64,000 nucleotides of DNA from contig CALGAM010000075.1 in NCBI GenBank assembly GCA_937951935.1, positions 1-64,000 on the forward strand, written 5' to 3'. The notes beneath the pieces are model-generated. The model worked only from the letters and a program-made list of their open reading frames with translations, did no database searches and was not told the origin of the DNA. Both the position numbers and the translations under genes were made by a program. This document shows, piece by piece, positions 8,307-16,435 of this stretch. The DNA is from an uncultured Micromonospora sp. (GTDB taxonomy: Bacteria; Actinomycetota; Actinomycetes; Mycobacteriales; Micromonosporaceae). Each line of letters starts with the position of its first letter. The first letter of the stretch is position 1.

Positions 8307-8666
8307 CTACCCGGGGTTCCTGCCGATCCGCACCACGACCTGGTCGGCGTCGGCGCTCTCGATCGAGGCGTAGAGGCCGCCGATCTCGGTCCCCTGCTGG
8401 CCGACGGTGAGGGTCAACCGCTCGCCGGCGACCTCGATGGTGACCCGGTCGCCGTCGACGCCCACCAGCCTCGCCTCGACGCCGAGGATGCTGGCCCGGG
8501 CGTCGACACCGCGGTTGAAGGTGACGGTGCAGGAGTCCAGCCCGCAGTCGGTGGTGGCGTTCTCGGAACCGCAGCCGGCCAGGACGGCGGCACCGAGGGC
8601 GAGACCGGCGAGGAGCCCGGCAAGACGACGGACGGGAACGTGGCGGCACAGGGGGGTCGTCGTCAC
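8307..8666 (-). CDS. Small lipoprotein, unknown function
   Basis: A 119-residue predicted lipoprotein. The signal region is hydrophobic (LAGLLAGLALGAAVLAGC) and ends in the lipobox LAGC at about 30-33. The mature part has two cysteines (DCGLDSC) and alternating strands such as VTIEVAGERLTLTVG, suggesting a small beta-rich domain. The GTG at 8666 is preceded 7 nt away by TACCCT, consistent with a leaderless start; the open frame runs far upstream without a plausible signal peptide. I do not recognise the family. Confidence 0.7.
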   Translation of the reverse strand: MTTTPLCRHVPVRRLAGLLAGLALGAAVLAGCGSENATTDCGLDSCTVTFNRGVDARASILGVEARLVGVDGDRVTIEVAGERLTLTVGQQGTEIGGLYASIESADADQVVVRIGRNPG

Positions 8667-8752
8667 CCCAGCAAGGGTACCCAGGACGGTCCAGGCGCCG
8701 GCCCGGCCGCGTCCGCCGCCCCTGTCGTCGAGACGCCCGACGTCCGTCGACG

Positions 8753-9595
8753 TCACCCGGGCTCGCCGGCCGTGACCCCGAAGCCCCACGTGCCCGGCCG
8801 ACGTCCGGGTGCCCATTCGTAGATCGCGTGTTCCGGGGCGGGCGGTTCGGCGAACGGGAAGCGAAGCCGGAAGTCGGGCCAGGCGACGGTGAGCCGGACC
8901 GTCTCCGCGCCCGGGCCGGGAGCGACGCCGAGGCCGGCGCCCTCGGCGAGGTCGCCGAGCGCGTGCCGGGCCTGCGCGACGGTCACCCCGGCGGTACGGG
9001 CGAGGACGGACAGGCTGGTGGTCACGACGCGGCGGCGCCATCGGCGGCGGGTGCGCTGCGCCAGCCGGCGGATCGCGATGGCCACCAGGACCGCCCGGTC
9101 GTCCCGCTGCGCGCGCAGCTCCCGATCCCGCTCCGACGGGGACAGCGGGAGCACGTCCAGCGGGTCACGGTCGAGCCGGGGCAGCACCCACGGGTCGCCG
9201 TCACCGTCGTCGTCCACGTCGAACAGTCCGAGCCGGTTGAGGCAGCCCAGCAGCTCACCGACGGTGTGCGGAACGGGTACGTTCCGCCGGCGACACATCT
9301 CGGCGAAGAGCTCGATCCGGGTGGCACGGACCCGGAGCAGCCACGCGTGGTGCTGCCGGACGTGCGACTCGGCGTGGTCGGCGTCCCGTCCGGCGGGCCG
9401 TCGCCGCACCCGGGCGATCCACTCCCCGACACCGCCCGGGTCGCACCACGCCGGTTCGTCCCACGGCACCGTCTGCGCCCACGCCGAGCGGCGGAACCGC
9501 GACGGCCCGGGGACGACGGTGAGGTGGACGAACGCGCAGGGCAGCCACCGGATCCAGGACGGCGCGACGGGGGTTCGCTGCCAGCGAGGGGTCAC
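8753..9595 (-). CDS. Conserved actinobacterial protein, unknown function (DUF6042-like)
   Basis: A 280-residue protein. From memory the opening (PRWQRTPVAPSWIRWLP) and the Trp-rich AWAQTVPWDEPAW segment resemble a family found in streptomycetes and relatives (DUF6042-like, uncertain). The central region (about 95-165) is rich in Arg and Asp; a segment near 195-225 (SLSVLARTAGVTVAQARHAL) could be a winged-helix-like DNA-binding element. The GTG at 9595 is chosen because TATCGT ends 6 nt upstream; a second GTG at 9625 would add ten residues. No function can be assigned. Confidence 0.6.
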   Translation of the reverse strand: MTPRWQRTPVAPSWIRWLPCAFVHLTVVPGPSRFRRSAWAQTVPWDEPAWCDPGGVGEWIARVRRRPAGRDADHAESHVRQHHAWLLRVRATRIELFAEMCRRRNVPVPHTVGELLGCLNRLGLFDVDDDGDGDPWVLPRLDRDPLDVLPLSPSERDRELRAQRDDRAVLVAIAIRRLAQRTRRRWRRRVVTTSLSVLARTAGVTVAQARHALGDLAEGAGLGVAPGPGAETVRLTVAWPDFRLRFPFAEPPAPEHAIYEWAPGRRPGTWGFGVTAGEPG

Positions 9596-9727
9596 CGTGG
9601 GACGATATCGCGACTGGACGTACACGTGGGGGCACCCATGGTGACCTCACGTCGGTCCACATCCGACGAAGCGGATCCGACGCGGCCACCCGAGAACGCA
9701 TCCCGCGCCCCGGCGCGGTCGGTCCGA

Positions 9728-11266
9728 TCAGGAGGAGACGGCGAGGGCCTCGGCGGCGCGGCGACCGGCGAGCACCTCGGCCGCGGCACGGCAGGCGGCC
9801 CGGGAGGCACCGTGGGTCGCGATGTGGACCCTGCCGACGACCGTGGCGGGGACCCCGAGCTCCACCACGATCGCCTCCGGGCGGCTGGCCAGCACGCGCC
9901 GCACCGCGGCCGCCATCCACCGGTGTCGGTGGAGGTCCCGCACCACCAACACCAGGGACCGGCCCCGGGCCGCGGCCAACGCCTCGACCGGCAGCTCACC
10001 GTCGTCGCCCAGTTCGTCGGCGGTCAGCCTCAGGGTCGTGGTGCCCGGCAGCAGGGTCGTGAGCGGCTCGCCCACTCCCCACGGCGTCTCGGCACCGATG
10101 GCGATGTTGGACGGCGGGGCGAACTCCAGGACGTGCGCCGGTCCCGGAAGCGGCAACTCCGCCGCCTCGGGTGTGGTGGTGAGCCGTACGGCCCGGCGGG
10201 CGGCGGCCAGCCCGAGGGGTGAGCCGTCCGGACCGGGATCGCGCCACCGCACCGCGCCGGAACGCGCGGCAGCCGTCCAGGCGGCGAGCTGGGCCACCCT
10301 CTTGGCCGCCTCGGCCAGACGCTCCTCGGGCAGGATGCCGGCCGTCACCGCCTCGACGATCGCGTCCCGCAGGTGTCGCGTGTCCGCCTCGTCCGCGTGC
10401 TCACCGCCGACACAGATCGCGTCGGCGCCGGCCGCCAGCGCCCGCACCGCCGCGCCGGCCAGGCCGTACCGGCGGGTCACCGCCCGCATCTCGATGCCGT
10501 CGGTGATCACGGCGCCCTCGAAGCCGAGCTCGTCCCGGAGCAGTCCGGTCAGGACGCGGCGGCTCAGCGTCGCCGGCCACTCCTCGTCGATCGCCGGCAC
10601 CAGCAGGTGGCCGGTCATCACCGCCTGCACGCCGGCGGCGATGGCGGCCCGGAACGGCAGCAGTTCGCAGGCGTCGAGCCGGGCCCGCGGCACGGCGATC
10701 CGGGGCACGTCCAGGTGGGAGTCGACGCTGGTGTCACCGTGTCCCGGAAAGTGCTTGGCGCAGGCGGCGACGCCGGCGGACTGCAGACCGCGCACCCAGG
10801 CGGCGGTGTGCCGGGCGACCAGCTCGGGGTCGGCACCGAAGGAGCGGACCCCGATGACCGGGTTGTCCGGGTTGGCGTTGACGTCGGCGTCGGGGGCGTA
10901 GTCGAGCGAGATGCCCAGGGCCGCCAGTTCGGCGCCGAGGTCCCGGGCGACCGCCTCGGTGAGGTCGATGTCGTCGATCGCGCCGAGTGCCAGGTTTCCG
11001 GGCCGGGAGCTGCCCCGCCGGGACTCGATCCGGGTGACGTCGCCGGCCTCCTCGTCGATCGCCACCAGCACGTCGGGGCGTTCGGCACGCAGCACGGCGG
11101 TGAGCGCGGCGACCTGCTCGTGGTCGACGACGTTGCGGGCGAACAGCACCACCCCGCCCAGCCCGTCGGCGAGCCACCGACGCACCCAGTCCGGCGGGGT
11201 CGTCCCCACGAAGCCCGGCTGAAGTACCGCGGCGGCCAGGCTGGCCAGGTCCGTCGATCCGCTCAT
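9728..11266 (-). CDS. nagZ: Glycoside hydrolase family 3, beta-N-acetylglucosaminidase-like
   Basis: A 512-residue family 3 glycosidase. The NagZ-type loop KHFPGHGDTSVDSHLDVPRI carries the His-Asp pair used as acid/base, and the nucleophile Asp lies in ITDGIEM. These indicate an N-acetylglucosaminidase acting on muropeptides or chitin fragments. The barrel covers about residues 1-335; the remaining ~170 residues form a second domain, so the protein is longer than Gram-negative NagZ (about 340) and nearer Gram-positive forms. No signal peptide is seen, so a cytoplasmic recycling role is likely. It is monocistronic and divergent from the 58-residue ORF at 11408. Confidence 0.85.
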   Translation of the reverse strand: MSGSTDLASLAAAVLQPGFVGTTPPDWVRRWLADGLGGVVLFARNVVDHEQVAALTAVLRAERPDVLVAIDEEAGDVTRIESRRGSSRPGNLALGAIDDIDLTEAVARDLGAELAALGISLDYAPDADVNANPDNPVIGVRSFGADPELVARHTAAWVRGLQSAGVAACAKHFPGHGDTSVDSHLDVPRIAVPRARLDACELLPFRAAIAAGVQAVMTGHLLVPAIDEEWPATLSRRVLTGLLRDELGFEGAVITDGIEMRAVTRRYGLAGAAVRALAAGADAICVGGEHADEADTRHLRDAIVEAVTAGILPEERLAEAAKRVAQLAAWTAAARSGAVRWRDPGPDGSPLGLAAARRAVRLTTTPEAAELPLPGPAHVLEFAPPSNIAIGAETPWGVGEPLTTLLPGTTTLRLTADELGDDGELPVEALAAARGRSLVLVVRDLHRHRWMAAAVRRVLASRPEAIVVELGVPATVVGRVHIATHGASRAACRAAAEVLAGRRAAEALAVSS

Positions 11267-11407
11267 CCCGCCCGTTCTCCCCCGATCCGTACTTGGTTCC
11301 TCACGCTCCGGTCGCGCCGGGTGCAGACATGGTCACACCCCTTCCAGTAATGGTCAAGAAACCTTCCTATTCCATGGGAACGGTCCCGGTCGTGCGACAG
11401 TGCTTGC

Positions 11408-11584
11408 ATGCCGCACCACGTCTGGGAAGTCGACCCGCAGCTGGCGAACCTGCCGTACCGCCTGCTCACCGCCGAGCAGGCGAACTGGCACGAGATCCCG
11501 GGGGTCCGGCTCGTCGGCGCCATCCTCGGCACCGTGCTCCTGGTCGCCGCCGTCCGGTCGATGTTCGGCGGGCGCGGGCGGTGA
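11408..11584 (+). CDS. Small single-helix membrane protein (58 aa)
   Basis: A short reading frame of 58 codons: a polar, Trp-containing N-terminal part (MPHHVWEVDPQLANLPYRLL), then a membrane helix at about 34-50 (VRLVGAILGTVLLVAAV) and a basic end (GGRGR). A leading soluble segment, one helix and a positively charged end is what a real small membrane protein looks like, and the codons follow the usual G/C third-position bias. No clear ribosome site precedes the ATG, so the transcript may be nearly leaderless. It lies between the divergent family 3 glycosidase gene and the next small ORF. Function unknown. Confidence 0.55.
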   Translation: MPHHVWEVDPQLANLPYRLLTAEQANWHEIPGVRLVGAILGTVLLVAAVRSMFGGRGR

Positions 11585-11817
11585 CGCCCGCCCGCGCCGG
11601 CCACGGACCGGGGCGCGCGGCGCCCACACCGCGTCGCCCACGTGCGCCACGCCCGGGCGGCGGGCACGGTCGCGGGTCGGAACCGCCGCCGACCGCGTCC
11701 GTCCACCCCGGCTCCCCGGCGTCCCACGGGGCCCGCGACGCCCGCTGTCCGGGCTTGCGCGGGCGACCGGCATGCCGTGAGATGGTGACGGTGTGCCGTC
11801 GGTGAAAGGACGTCGAT

Positions 11818-12033
11818 GTGACCGAGCAACCGCCGTACGCGACCGAGTTCGGGTTCTCCGACGACGAGTGGGAGCTCTCCGTCGACCTGTCCCAGTCGGT
11901 GCTCCTCGCCGCCGGTACCGTCGAGCTGTACGGCAGCCTCCCGACCAGATCCGGGAACGCGGCCGGGCTGGAGAGTGCCACCACGACGAGCCGGGGAACC
12001 CGCCGGCCGTCCGGGTGCCGCCTGCGCCGGTGA
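11818..12033 (+). CDS. Short hypothetical protein, possibly a gene remnant
   Basis: A 71-codon frame from a GTG at 11818, with GAAAGGA upstream. The first 45 residues look like a folded acidic domain start (FGFSDDEWELSVDLSQSVLL), while the last 25 are Arg/Ser/Gly-rich and unlike protein. The stop codon falls near the end of the first copy of a 33-bp tandem duplication, so the original C-terminus may have been lost. From memory the N-terminus resembles longer actinobacterial proteins with a DDEW motif, but I cannot name the family. Confidence 0.4.
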   Translation: MTEQPPYATEFGFSDDEWELSVDLSQSVLLAAGTVELYGSLPTRSGNAAGLESATTTSRGTRRPSGCRLRR

Positions 12034-12067
12034 GGCCGGCCGTGCGGGTGCCGCCCGCGCCGGTAGG
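12003..12067. repeat. Tandem duplication, 33/32 bp
   Basis: 12003-12035 and 12036-12067 are adjacent near-identical copies (three differences including a 1-bp deletion). The first copy carries the stop codon of the preceding small ORF; the second lies just before the convergent topoisomerase gene end. Confidence 0.8.
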
Positions 12068-12095
12068 ACGGTGAACGGCCCGGGCGGCGAGACGG

Positions 12096-13196
12096 TCACC
12101 GAGACCGCGCGGCGGTCCCGAGACGCCCCCGCCCACGTGCTCCTCGACCGACGCGGCGGGCGGCCCGGTCCGGTCCGCCCCACCGCGACCGTGTCCGCGC
12201 CCGGGCGGCGGACCGCGACGGCACACCGAGAAGGTCGAGCACCGCCGCCTCGGCGGCGGCCAGCGACGTGTCGGCGACCCGGGCCAGCACGCCGTCGTGG
12301 TAGAGGTCGACCACCCGGGGATGCACGTAGGAGGCGCGCGCCACGGCCGGGGTGTTGCCGAGCAGGTCGGCGACATCCCGCATCACCGCCGCCACGACGC
12401 GACGACGGCCGGCGGCCGAGCGCGGCGGCTCGGCGGCCGCCAGCCGGGTGGCGGCGAGCACGGTGGCGTGCCAGGTCCGGAAGTCCTTGGCCGTCATCTC
12501 GCCACCGCTGGCCGCGCGCAGGTACTCGTTGACCTCGTCGCTGCGCACGTCCCGCCACGACCGCCCGTCCCAGTAGCCGAACAGCCGCGCCGCGTCACGC
12601 CGTCGCCGTCGCAGCTCGCGCAACACCTGACACAGGCGCGGCTCGTCGACCCGCAGCGTCTGCGCCACACCGCCCTTGGCCGGGAACTCGAAGATCACCG
12701 CACCGTTGCGGCACCGGACGTGCTCGGGGCGCAGCGTCGCCACCCCGAACGTCGGGTCGTCGCCGGCCGCGTACTGGTCGCTGCCCACCCGGAACGTCCC
12801 CATGTCCAGCAGCTTCGCCACCGTGGCCAGCACCCGGGGCCGCCGCAGTCCCCGGGTGGCGAGGTCCGCGTCGAGACGGCGGCGCAGCGCGGGAAGCCGG
12901 GTCGCCACCTCCAGGACGTGGTCGAACTTCGCCTGGTCGCGCCGGGCCCGCCACAGCGGGTGGTAGAGGTACTGGCGTCGCCCGGCCGCGTCGACGCCGA
13001 CAGCCTGGATGTGCCCGGCCGGATGGGGACAGATCCAGACGTCCCGCCATGCGGGCGGGATCGCCAGCGCCCGCAGCCGGGCCACCTCCTCCGGGTCACG
13101 CAGCGGCCGCCCGTCGGTGTCGAGGAAGCGCACCCCCCGGCCGTACCGGCGCCGCCGGTAACCGGGTGCAGCCAGGTCGCTACGCCGCAGCCGCAC
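12096..13196 (-). CDS. DNA topoisomerase IB
   Basis: A 366-residue bacterial type IB topoisomerase, which relaxes supercoils by nicking one strand through a 3'-phosphotyrosine. The N-terminal domain has RFLDTDGRPLRDPEEVARL; the catalytic domain has the KDFRTWHATVLAA segment and the active-site Tyr in ARASYVHP near residue 310. The GTG at 13196 overlaps the stop of the upstream glycosyltransferase by 17 bp, making it the last gene of the eight-gene heptose operon. A topoisomerase in a glycan operon is odd; the overlap suggests co-transcription rather than a shared function. Confidence 0.9.
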   Translation of the reverse strand: MRLRRSDLAAPGYRRRRYGRGVRFLDTDGRPLRDPEEVARLRALAIPPAWRDVWICPHPAGHIQAVGVDAAGRRQYLYHPLWRARRDQAKFDHVLEVATRLPALRRRLDADLATRGLRRPRVLATVAKLLDMGTFRVGSDQYAAGDDPTFGVATLRPEHVRCRNGAVIFEFPAKGGVAQTLRVDEPRLCQVLRELRRRRRDAARLFGYWDGRSWRDVRSDEVNEYLRAASGGEMTAKDFRTWHATVLAATRLAAAEPPRSAAGRRRVVAAVMRDVADLLGNTPAVARASYVHPRVVDLYHDGVLARVADTSLAAAEAAVLDLLGVPSRSAARARTRSRWGGPDRAARRVGRGARGRGRLGTAARSR

Positions 13197-14193
13197 GGTT
13201 CCGTCCCGCGGACACGGCCCGGTACCGACCCGCCCGCTCGGCCTCCACCACGGCGGCGAGCACCTCGTCGACCCCGATCGCGGCCAACGCCGGGTGCAGC
13301 CGGGGCCGGTCCTCCCCGGGCCCGGCCGCGAGGGTGTCCGACGATCCGGCCGGAGTGTCGACAAGGCCCTCACCGGGGCCGAGAACGCGGTGCCAGGGCC
13401 GGTCCGGTGGCGGACCCCACCGGCGCGGCGACACCGGGCCGAAGAGCACCACCGACGGGGTCCGGTACGCGGTGGCCAGGTGCGCCACCCCGGTGTCCGT
13501 GCTCACCAGCAGCCGCCCGTACGCGACCAGCGCCGCGAGCTCGACGAGGCCGAGCCGGCCCGCCAGCCCGGCGGTGGACGGCAGCCCGGCCGCCTCGACC
13601 ACCCGCGCCACCAGCGCCCGCTCGTCCGGCGAGCCGGTCACCACGACACGGTGCCCGGCCCGGGTCAGCTCCCGGGCCACCGCCGCGAAACGCTCCGGAG
13701 ACCAGCGGCGGGCGCTGCCCTTGCCGCCCGGATGCACCACGGTCACCCCGACCGGCATCCGACCGGGCGCCGGGCGGCGCAGATCCAGATCCCCGGGATC
13801 GCACTCGATGCCGTACCAGCGCAACAGCCGGCACCAGCGGTGCACCTCGTGCTCGTCGTCGTGCCAGGCCGGGCCGTCGAGGTGCCCGGCCTCGGGGCAG
13901 CGGAAGGCGCAGAGCCGCCGCGCCCCGGCGGCCTGGAGCAGCCGGTGCGACTCCGGGCCCCGCCCGTGCAGGTTGACCGCCCAGTACGGCGCCGGGCCCC
14001 GCCACCCGAGGCGGTCCAGACCCTCGGTGTGGACCACGCCGTCGACGTCGCCGACCAGCTCGACGAGCGGGGCGAGCCAGTCGGGTGCGGCGACCGTCAG
14101 GGGGCGCCCGGGAAACGCGGCACGCAGCCCGCGCAGCGCCGGCACCGCCGTCGCCAGATCCCCCACCCCCAGCGCCCGCAACACCAGGATCAC
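13180..14193 (-). CDS. Glycosyltransferase family 9 (heptosyltransferase-like)
   Basis: A 337-residue GT-B enzyme of family 9, the ADP-heptose transferase family. The N-terminal acceptor domain starts MILVLRALGVGDLATAVPAL; the C-terminal donor domain has VHPGGKGSARRW and TDTGVAHLATAYRTPSVVLFGP, both hallmarks. No signal peptide; cytoplasmic or membrane-peripheral. The ATG overlaps the SDR gene's stop by 4 bp and the 3' end overlaps topoisomerase IB by 17 bp. With the heptose-nucleotide genes upstream, ADP-heptose is the expected donor. The acceptor is unknown, since Gram-positives have no lipid A core. Confidence 0.88.
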   Translation of the reverse strand: MILVLRALGVGDLATAVPALRGLRAAFPGRPLTVAAPDWLAPLVELVGDVDGVVHTEGLDRLGWRGPAPYWAVNLHGRGPESHRLLQAAGARRLCAFRCPEAGHLDGPAWHDDEHEVHRWCRLLRWYGIECDPGDLDLRRPAPGRMPVGVTVVHPGGKGSARRWSPERFAAVARELTRAGHRVVVTGSPDERALVARVVEAAGLPSTAGLAGRLGLVELAALVAYGRLLVSTDTGVAHLATAYRTPSVVLFGPVSPRRWGPPPDRPWHRVLGPGEGLVDTPAGSSDTLAAGPGEDRPRLHPALAAIGVDEVLAAVVEAERAGRYRAVSAGRNRAAAA

Positions 14194-14909
14194 GGGTACG
14201 ACGACTCCCGGTCCGCACAGACCACCAGCTCCCGGATCGCGCAGCCGGGCGGCTGGCTCAGGGCGAAGAGGACCGCGTCGGCGACGTGCGCCGGATCGTT
14301 GAGGGCCGCGTCCGCCCCGGGTCGGTACCGCTCGTCGCGGCCGTCGAAGAAGGCCGTCCGCATGCCGCCCGGGATCAGCAGCGTCACCCCGACCGAACCG
14401 GCGAGCTCGGCGGCCAGTGCCCTGGTGAACCCGACCACCCCGAACTTCGCCGCGCAGTAGGCGGTGGCGTCACTGACCGCCTTCACCCCCAGGGTCGAGG
14501 CGACCGTGACCACACTGCCCCGCGACCGCTCCAGGTGGGGCAACGCGGCCCGGACCACGGCGGCGGTGGCGAGCAGGTCCACCGCCACCACCCGCTCCCA
14601 GACCTCCGCCGGTACCTCGGCCAGCCGGCCGGGCGTGTCGATCCCGGCCGCGGTGACCACCCCGGCGAGCCCGCCCATCCGCTCGGCCAGCTCCCGGGTC
14701 GCCGCCTCGGCGGCCCGGGTGTCGGCCAGGTCGCAGGCGGCCCACGGCACCTGCCCGGCCGGCGCCCGCTGGTCGAGGACGCAGGGCCGGCCGCCGGCCG
14801 CGGCGAGCGCGGCGACAACCGCCGCGCCGAGCCCGCTGGAGCCTCCGGTGACCAGGACCGCGCCGTCGGGTGCGGCCGGGGCGCGTCCGCCGCCCGCCAC
14901 GCCGGTCAT
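14190..14909 (-). CDS. Short-chain dehydrogenase/reductase
   Basis: A 239-residue classical SDR. The cofactor motif is VTGGSSGLG (about 20-28), the NNAG equivalent is VTAAGID, the catalytic Ser lies in VASTLG and the Tyr-Lys pair in YCAAK (about 155-159). It is coupled to HldE upstream and the glycosyltransferase downstream by 4-bp overlaps. It is too short to be HldD, the extended-SDR epimerase that normally follows HldE, so it may oxidise or reduce a heptose intermediate, or act on another sugar. Substrate unknown. Confidence 0.88.
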   Translation of the reverse strand: MTGVAGGGRAPAAPDGAVLVTGGSSGLGAAVVAALAAAGGRPCVLDQRAPAGQVPWAACDLADTRAAEAATRELAERMGGLAGVVTAAGIDTPGRLAEVPAEVWERVVAVDLLATAAVVRAALPHLERSRGSVVTVASTLGVKAVSDATAYCAAKFGVVGFTRALAAELAGSVGVTLLIPGGMRTAFFDGRDERYRPGADAALNDPAHVADAVLFALSQPPGCAIRELVVCADRESSYP

Positions 14910-16435
14910 CGGGACCCTCCCACCGGCCGGCCCGCCGACCGGGCCGCGGAGATCATGCTGCTGGTCGACCGCCCGTCCAGGTAGGGCACCACGACGGCGT
15001 ACCCGCCCCAGCGCCGCAGGATCTCGGCCTCCGGCAGATCCGGACCGCCGCCCCCGGAGCCGTAGTCCCCACCCTTGACCCAGACGTCGGGGCGCAGCCA
15101 CGCGAGCACCGCGTGCGGGGTCGGCTCGTCGAAGATCACGACGGCGTCCACACAGCCGAGCGCGGCCAGCAGTCGGGCCCGGTCGGCGTGCCGGACCACC
15201 GGCCGCTCCGGCCCCTTGAGCGCGGCCACGCTCTCGTCGGAGTTCAGGCAGACCACCAGGCAGTCGCCGAGCTGACGCGCGGCCTGCAGCGTCGCCACGT
15301 GGCCGGCGTGCAGCAGGTCGAAACAGCCGCCGGTGGCGACGACGGTCCCGCCCGCGGCCCGCACCCGGGCCACCACCTCACCGGCCGCCCGCAGACCGAT
15401 CCGGTCGCTCCAGTCCACGGTCGCGATCGGCACGGTGGCGGGGGTGGCCGGGCCGGTGCCCGAGCCGTCACCGACGATCCGGCCGACCGGCGGCGCCCCG
15501 GCGACCGGCGGCCCGGTGACGGCGCCGGAGGGAGGCGGAGTCGACGCCGGTACGGCCGCGGCCACACCCCCGGCCGCCACGTATCCCGAGGCCTCGGCGA
15601 CGGCCCGCTGCACCGCCTCGGAGACCAACGCCCCCTCGGCCAGTGCCAGCGTCGCGGTGGCGGCGAACCGGTCGCCGGCCCCACAGGTGTCGCCGTCGGC
15701 GCAGCTCGGGGCGGGCACCATCAGCGGGACCGCGTCGCCGTGGCTGAGCAGCGCCCCCTCACCGCCGAGGGTCACCGCCACGGCGGCGGCCCGCCACCGT
15801 TCCCGCAGGACCTGGGCGCTGCGGGACGCGCGCGTCAGGCGCGACCCGCCGGGCGCCACCCCGGCCAGTTCCCGGGCCTCGTTCTCGTTCGGTGTGGCCA
15901 GCCGCACCCCGGGCACCGCCGCCGGGCCCCTCGGATGTGGATCCCAGACGATCGGTGCCGCACTGGCCGCCAGGGCCGACCGCAGGACGGGATGCCGGGC
16001 CACGCCCCGGCCGTAGTCGGCGACCAGGATCGCCACCGCCTCGGCCAGCAGGTCCAGGACGGCCTCGGCCGGCTCACCGGGCAGCCCCGCCGGGCCGCCC
16101 CGGTCGTGCCGCAGCAGCACCCGACCCCGGGTCCGCAACCGGATCTTCTCCGGCGTGGCACCGGCCAGCGGCAGGCCGTAGACCTGCACCCCGGCGGCGT
16201 TGAGCAGCTGGCTCAACCGGGCCCCGCCCGCGTCGTGGGCCAGGGCCGTGACGAGCGCGACGTCGAACCCGCGCCCGGCGGCGAAGATCGCGGCCAACCC
16301 GGCCCCGCCCGGCCGGTCCACACTGGTGTCCTCGTCGAGCACCGGCACCGGCGAGTCCGGGCACAGCCGGTTCACCACCCCGTCGACGTCCCGGTCGAGC
16401 AACGTGTCGCCGACCACCACGATCGTTCCGGTCAC
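14906..16435 (-). CDS. hldE: Bifunctional heptose-7-phosphate kinase / heptose-1-phosphate adenylyltransferase
   Basis: A 509-residue HldE/RfaE. The PfkB-type kinase domain (about 1-300) shows the substrate motif PGGAG and the ATP/catalytic motif DTCGAGDRF; the adenylyltransferase domain (about 360-500) shows GGCFDLLHAGH with the HxGH signature, and VKGGDY. A Pro/Thr/Gly-rich linker of about 50 residues joins them. Domain order and length match the E. coli enzyme, which phosphorylates D-glycero-D-manno-heptose 7-phosphate at C1 and later makes ADP-heptose. The GTG at 16435 overlaps the gmhA stop by 4 bp. Confidence 0.92.
   Translation of the reverse strand: MTGTIVVVGDTLLDRDVDGVVNRLCPDSPVPVLDEDTSVDRPGGAGLAAIFAAGRGFDVALVTALAHDAGGARLSQLLNAAGVQVYGLPLAGATPEKIRLRTRGRVLLRHDRGGPAGLPGEPAEAVLDLLAEAVAILVADYGRGVARHPVLRSALAASAAPIVWDPHPRGPAAVPGVRLATPNENEARELAGVAPGGSRLTRASRSAQVLRERWRAAAVAVTLGGEGALLSHGDAVPLMVPAPSCADGDTCGAGDRFAATATLALAEGALVSEAVQRAVAEASGYVAAGGVAAAVPASTPPPSGAVTGPPVAGAPPVGRIVGDGSGTGPATPATVPIATVDWSDRIGLRAAGEVVARVRAAGGTVVATGGCFDLLHAGHVATLQAARQLGDCLVVCLNSDESVAALKGPERPVVRHADRARLLAALGCVDAVVIFDEPTPHAVLAWLRPDVWVKGGDYGSGGGGPDLPEAEILRRWGGYAVVVPYLDGRSTSSMISAARSAGRPVGGSR

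Noticed and set aside
8136..8822. 228-codon plus frame across the lipoprotein gene
   Set aside because: Gly/Asp-rich shadow; the opposite strand has a lipoprotein with a proper lipobox and promoter.
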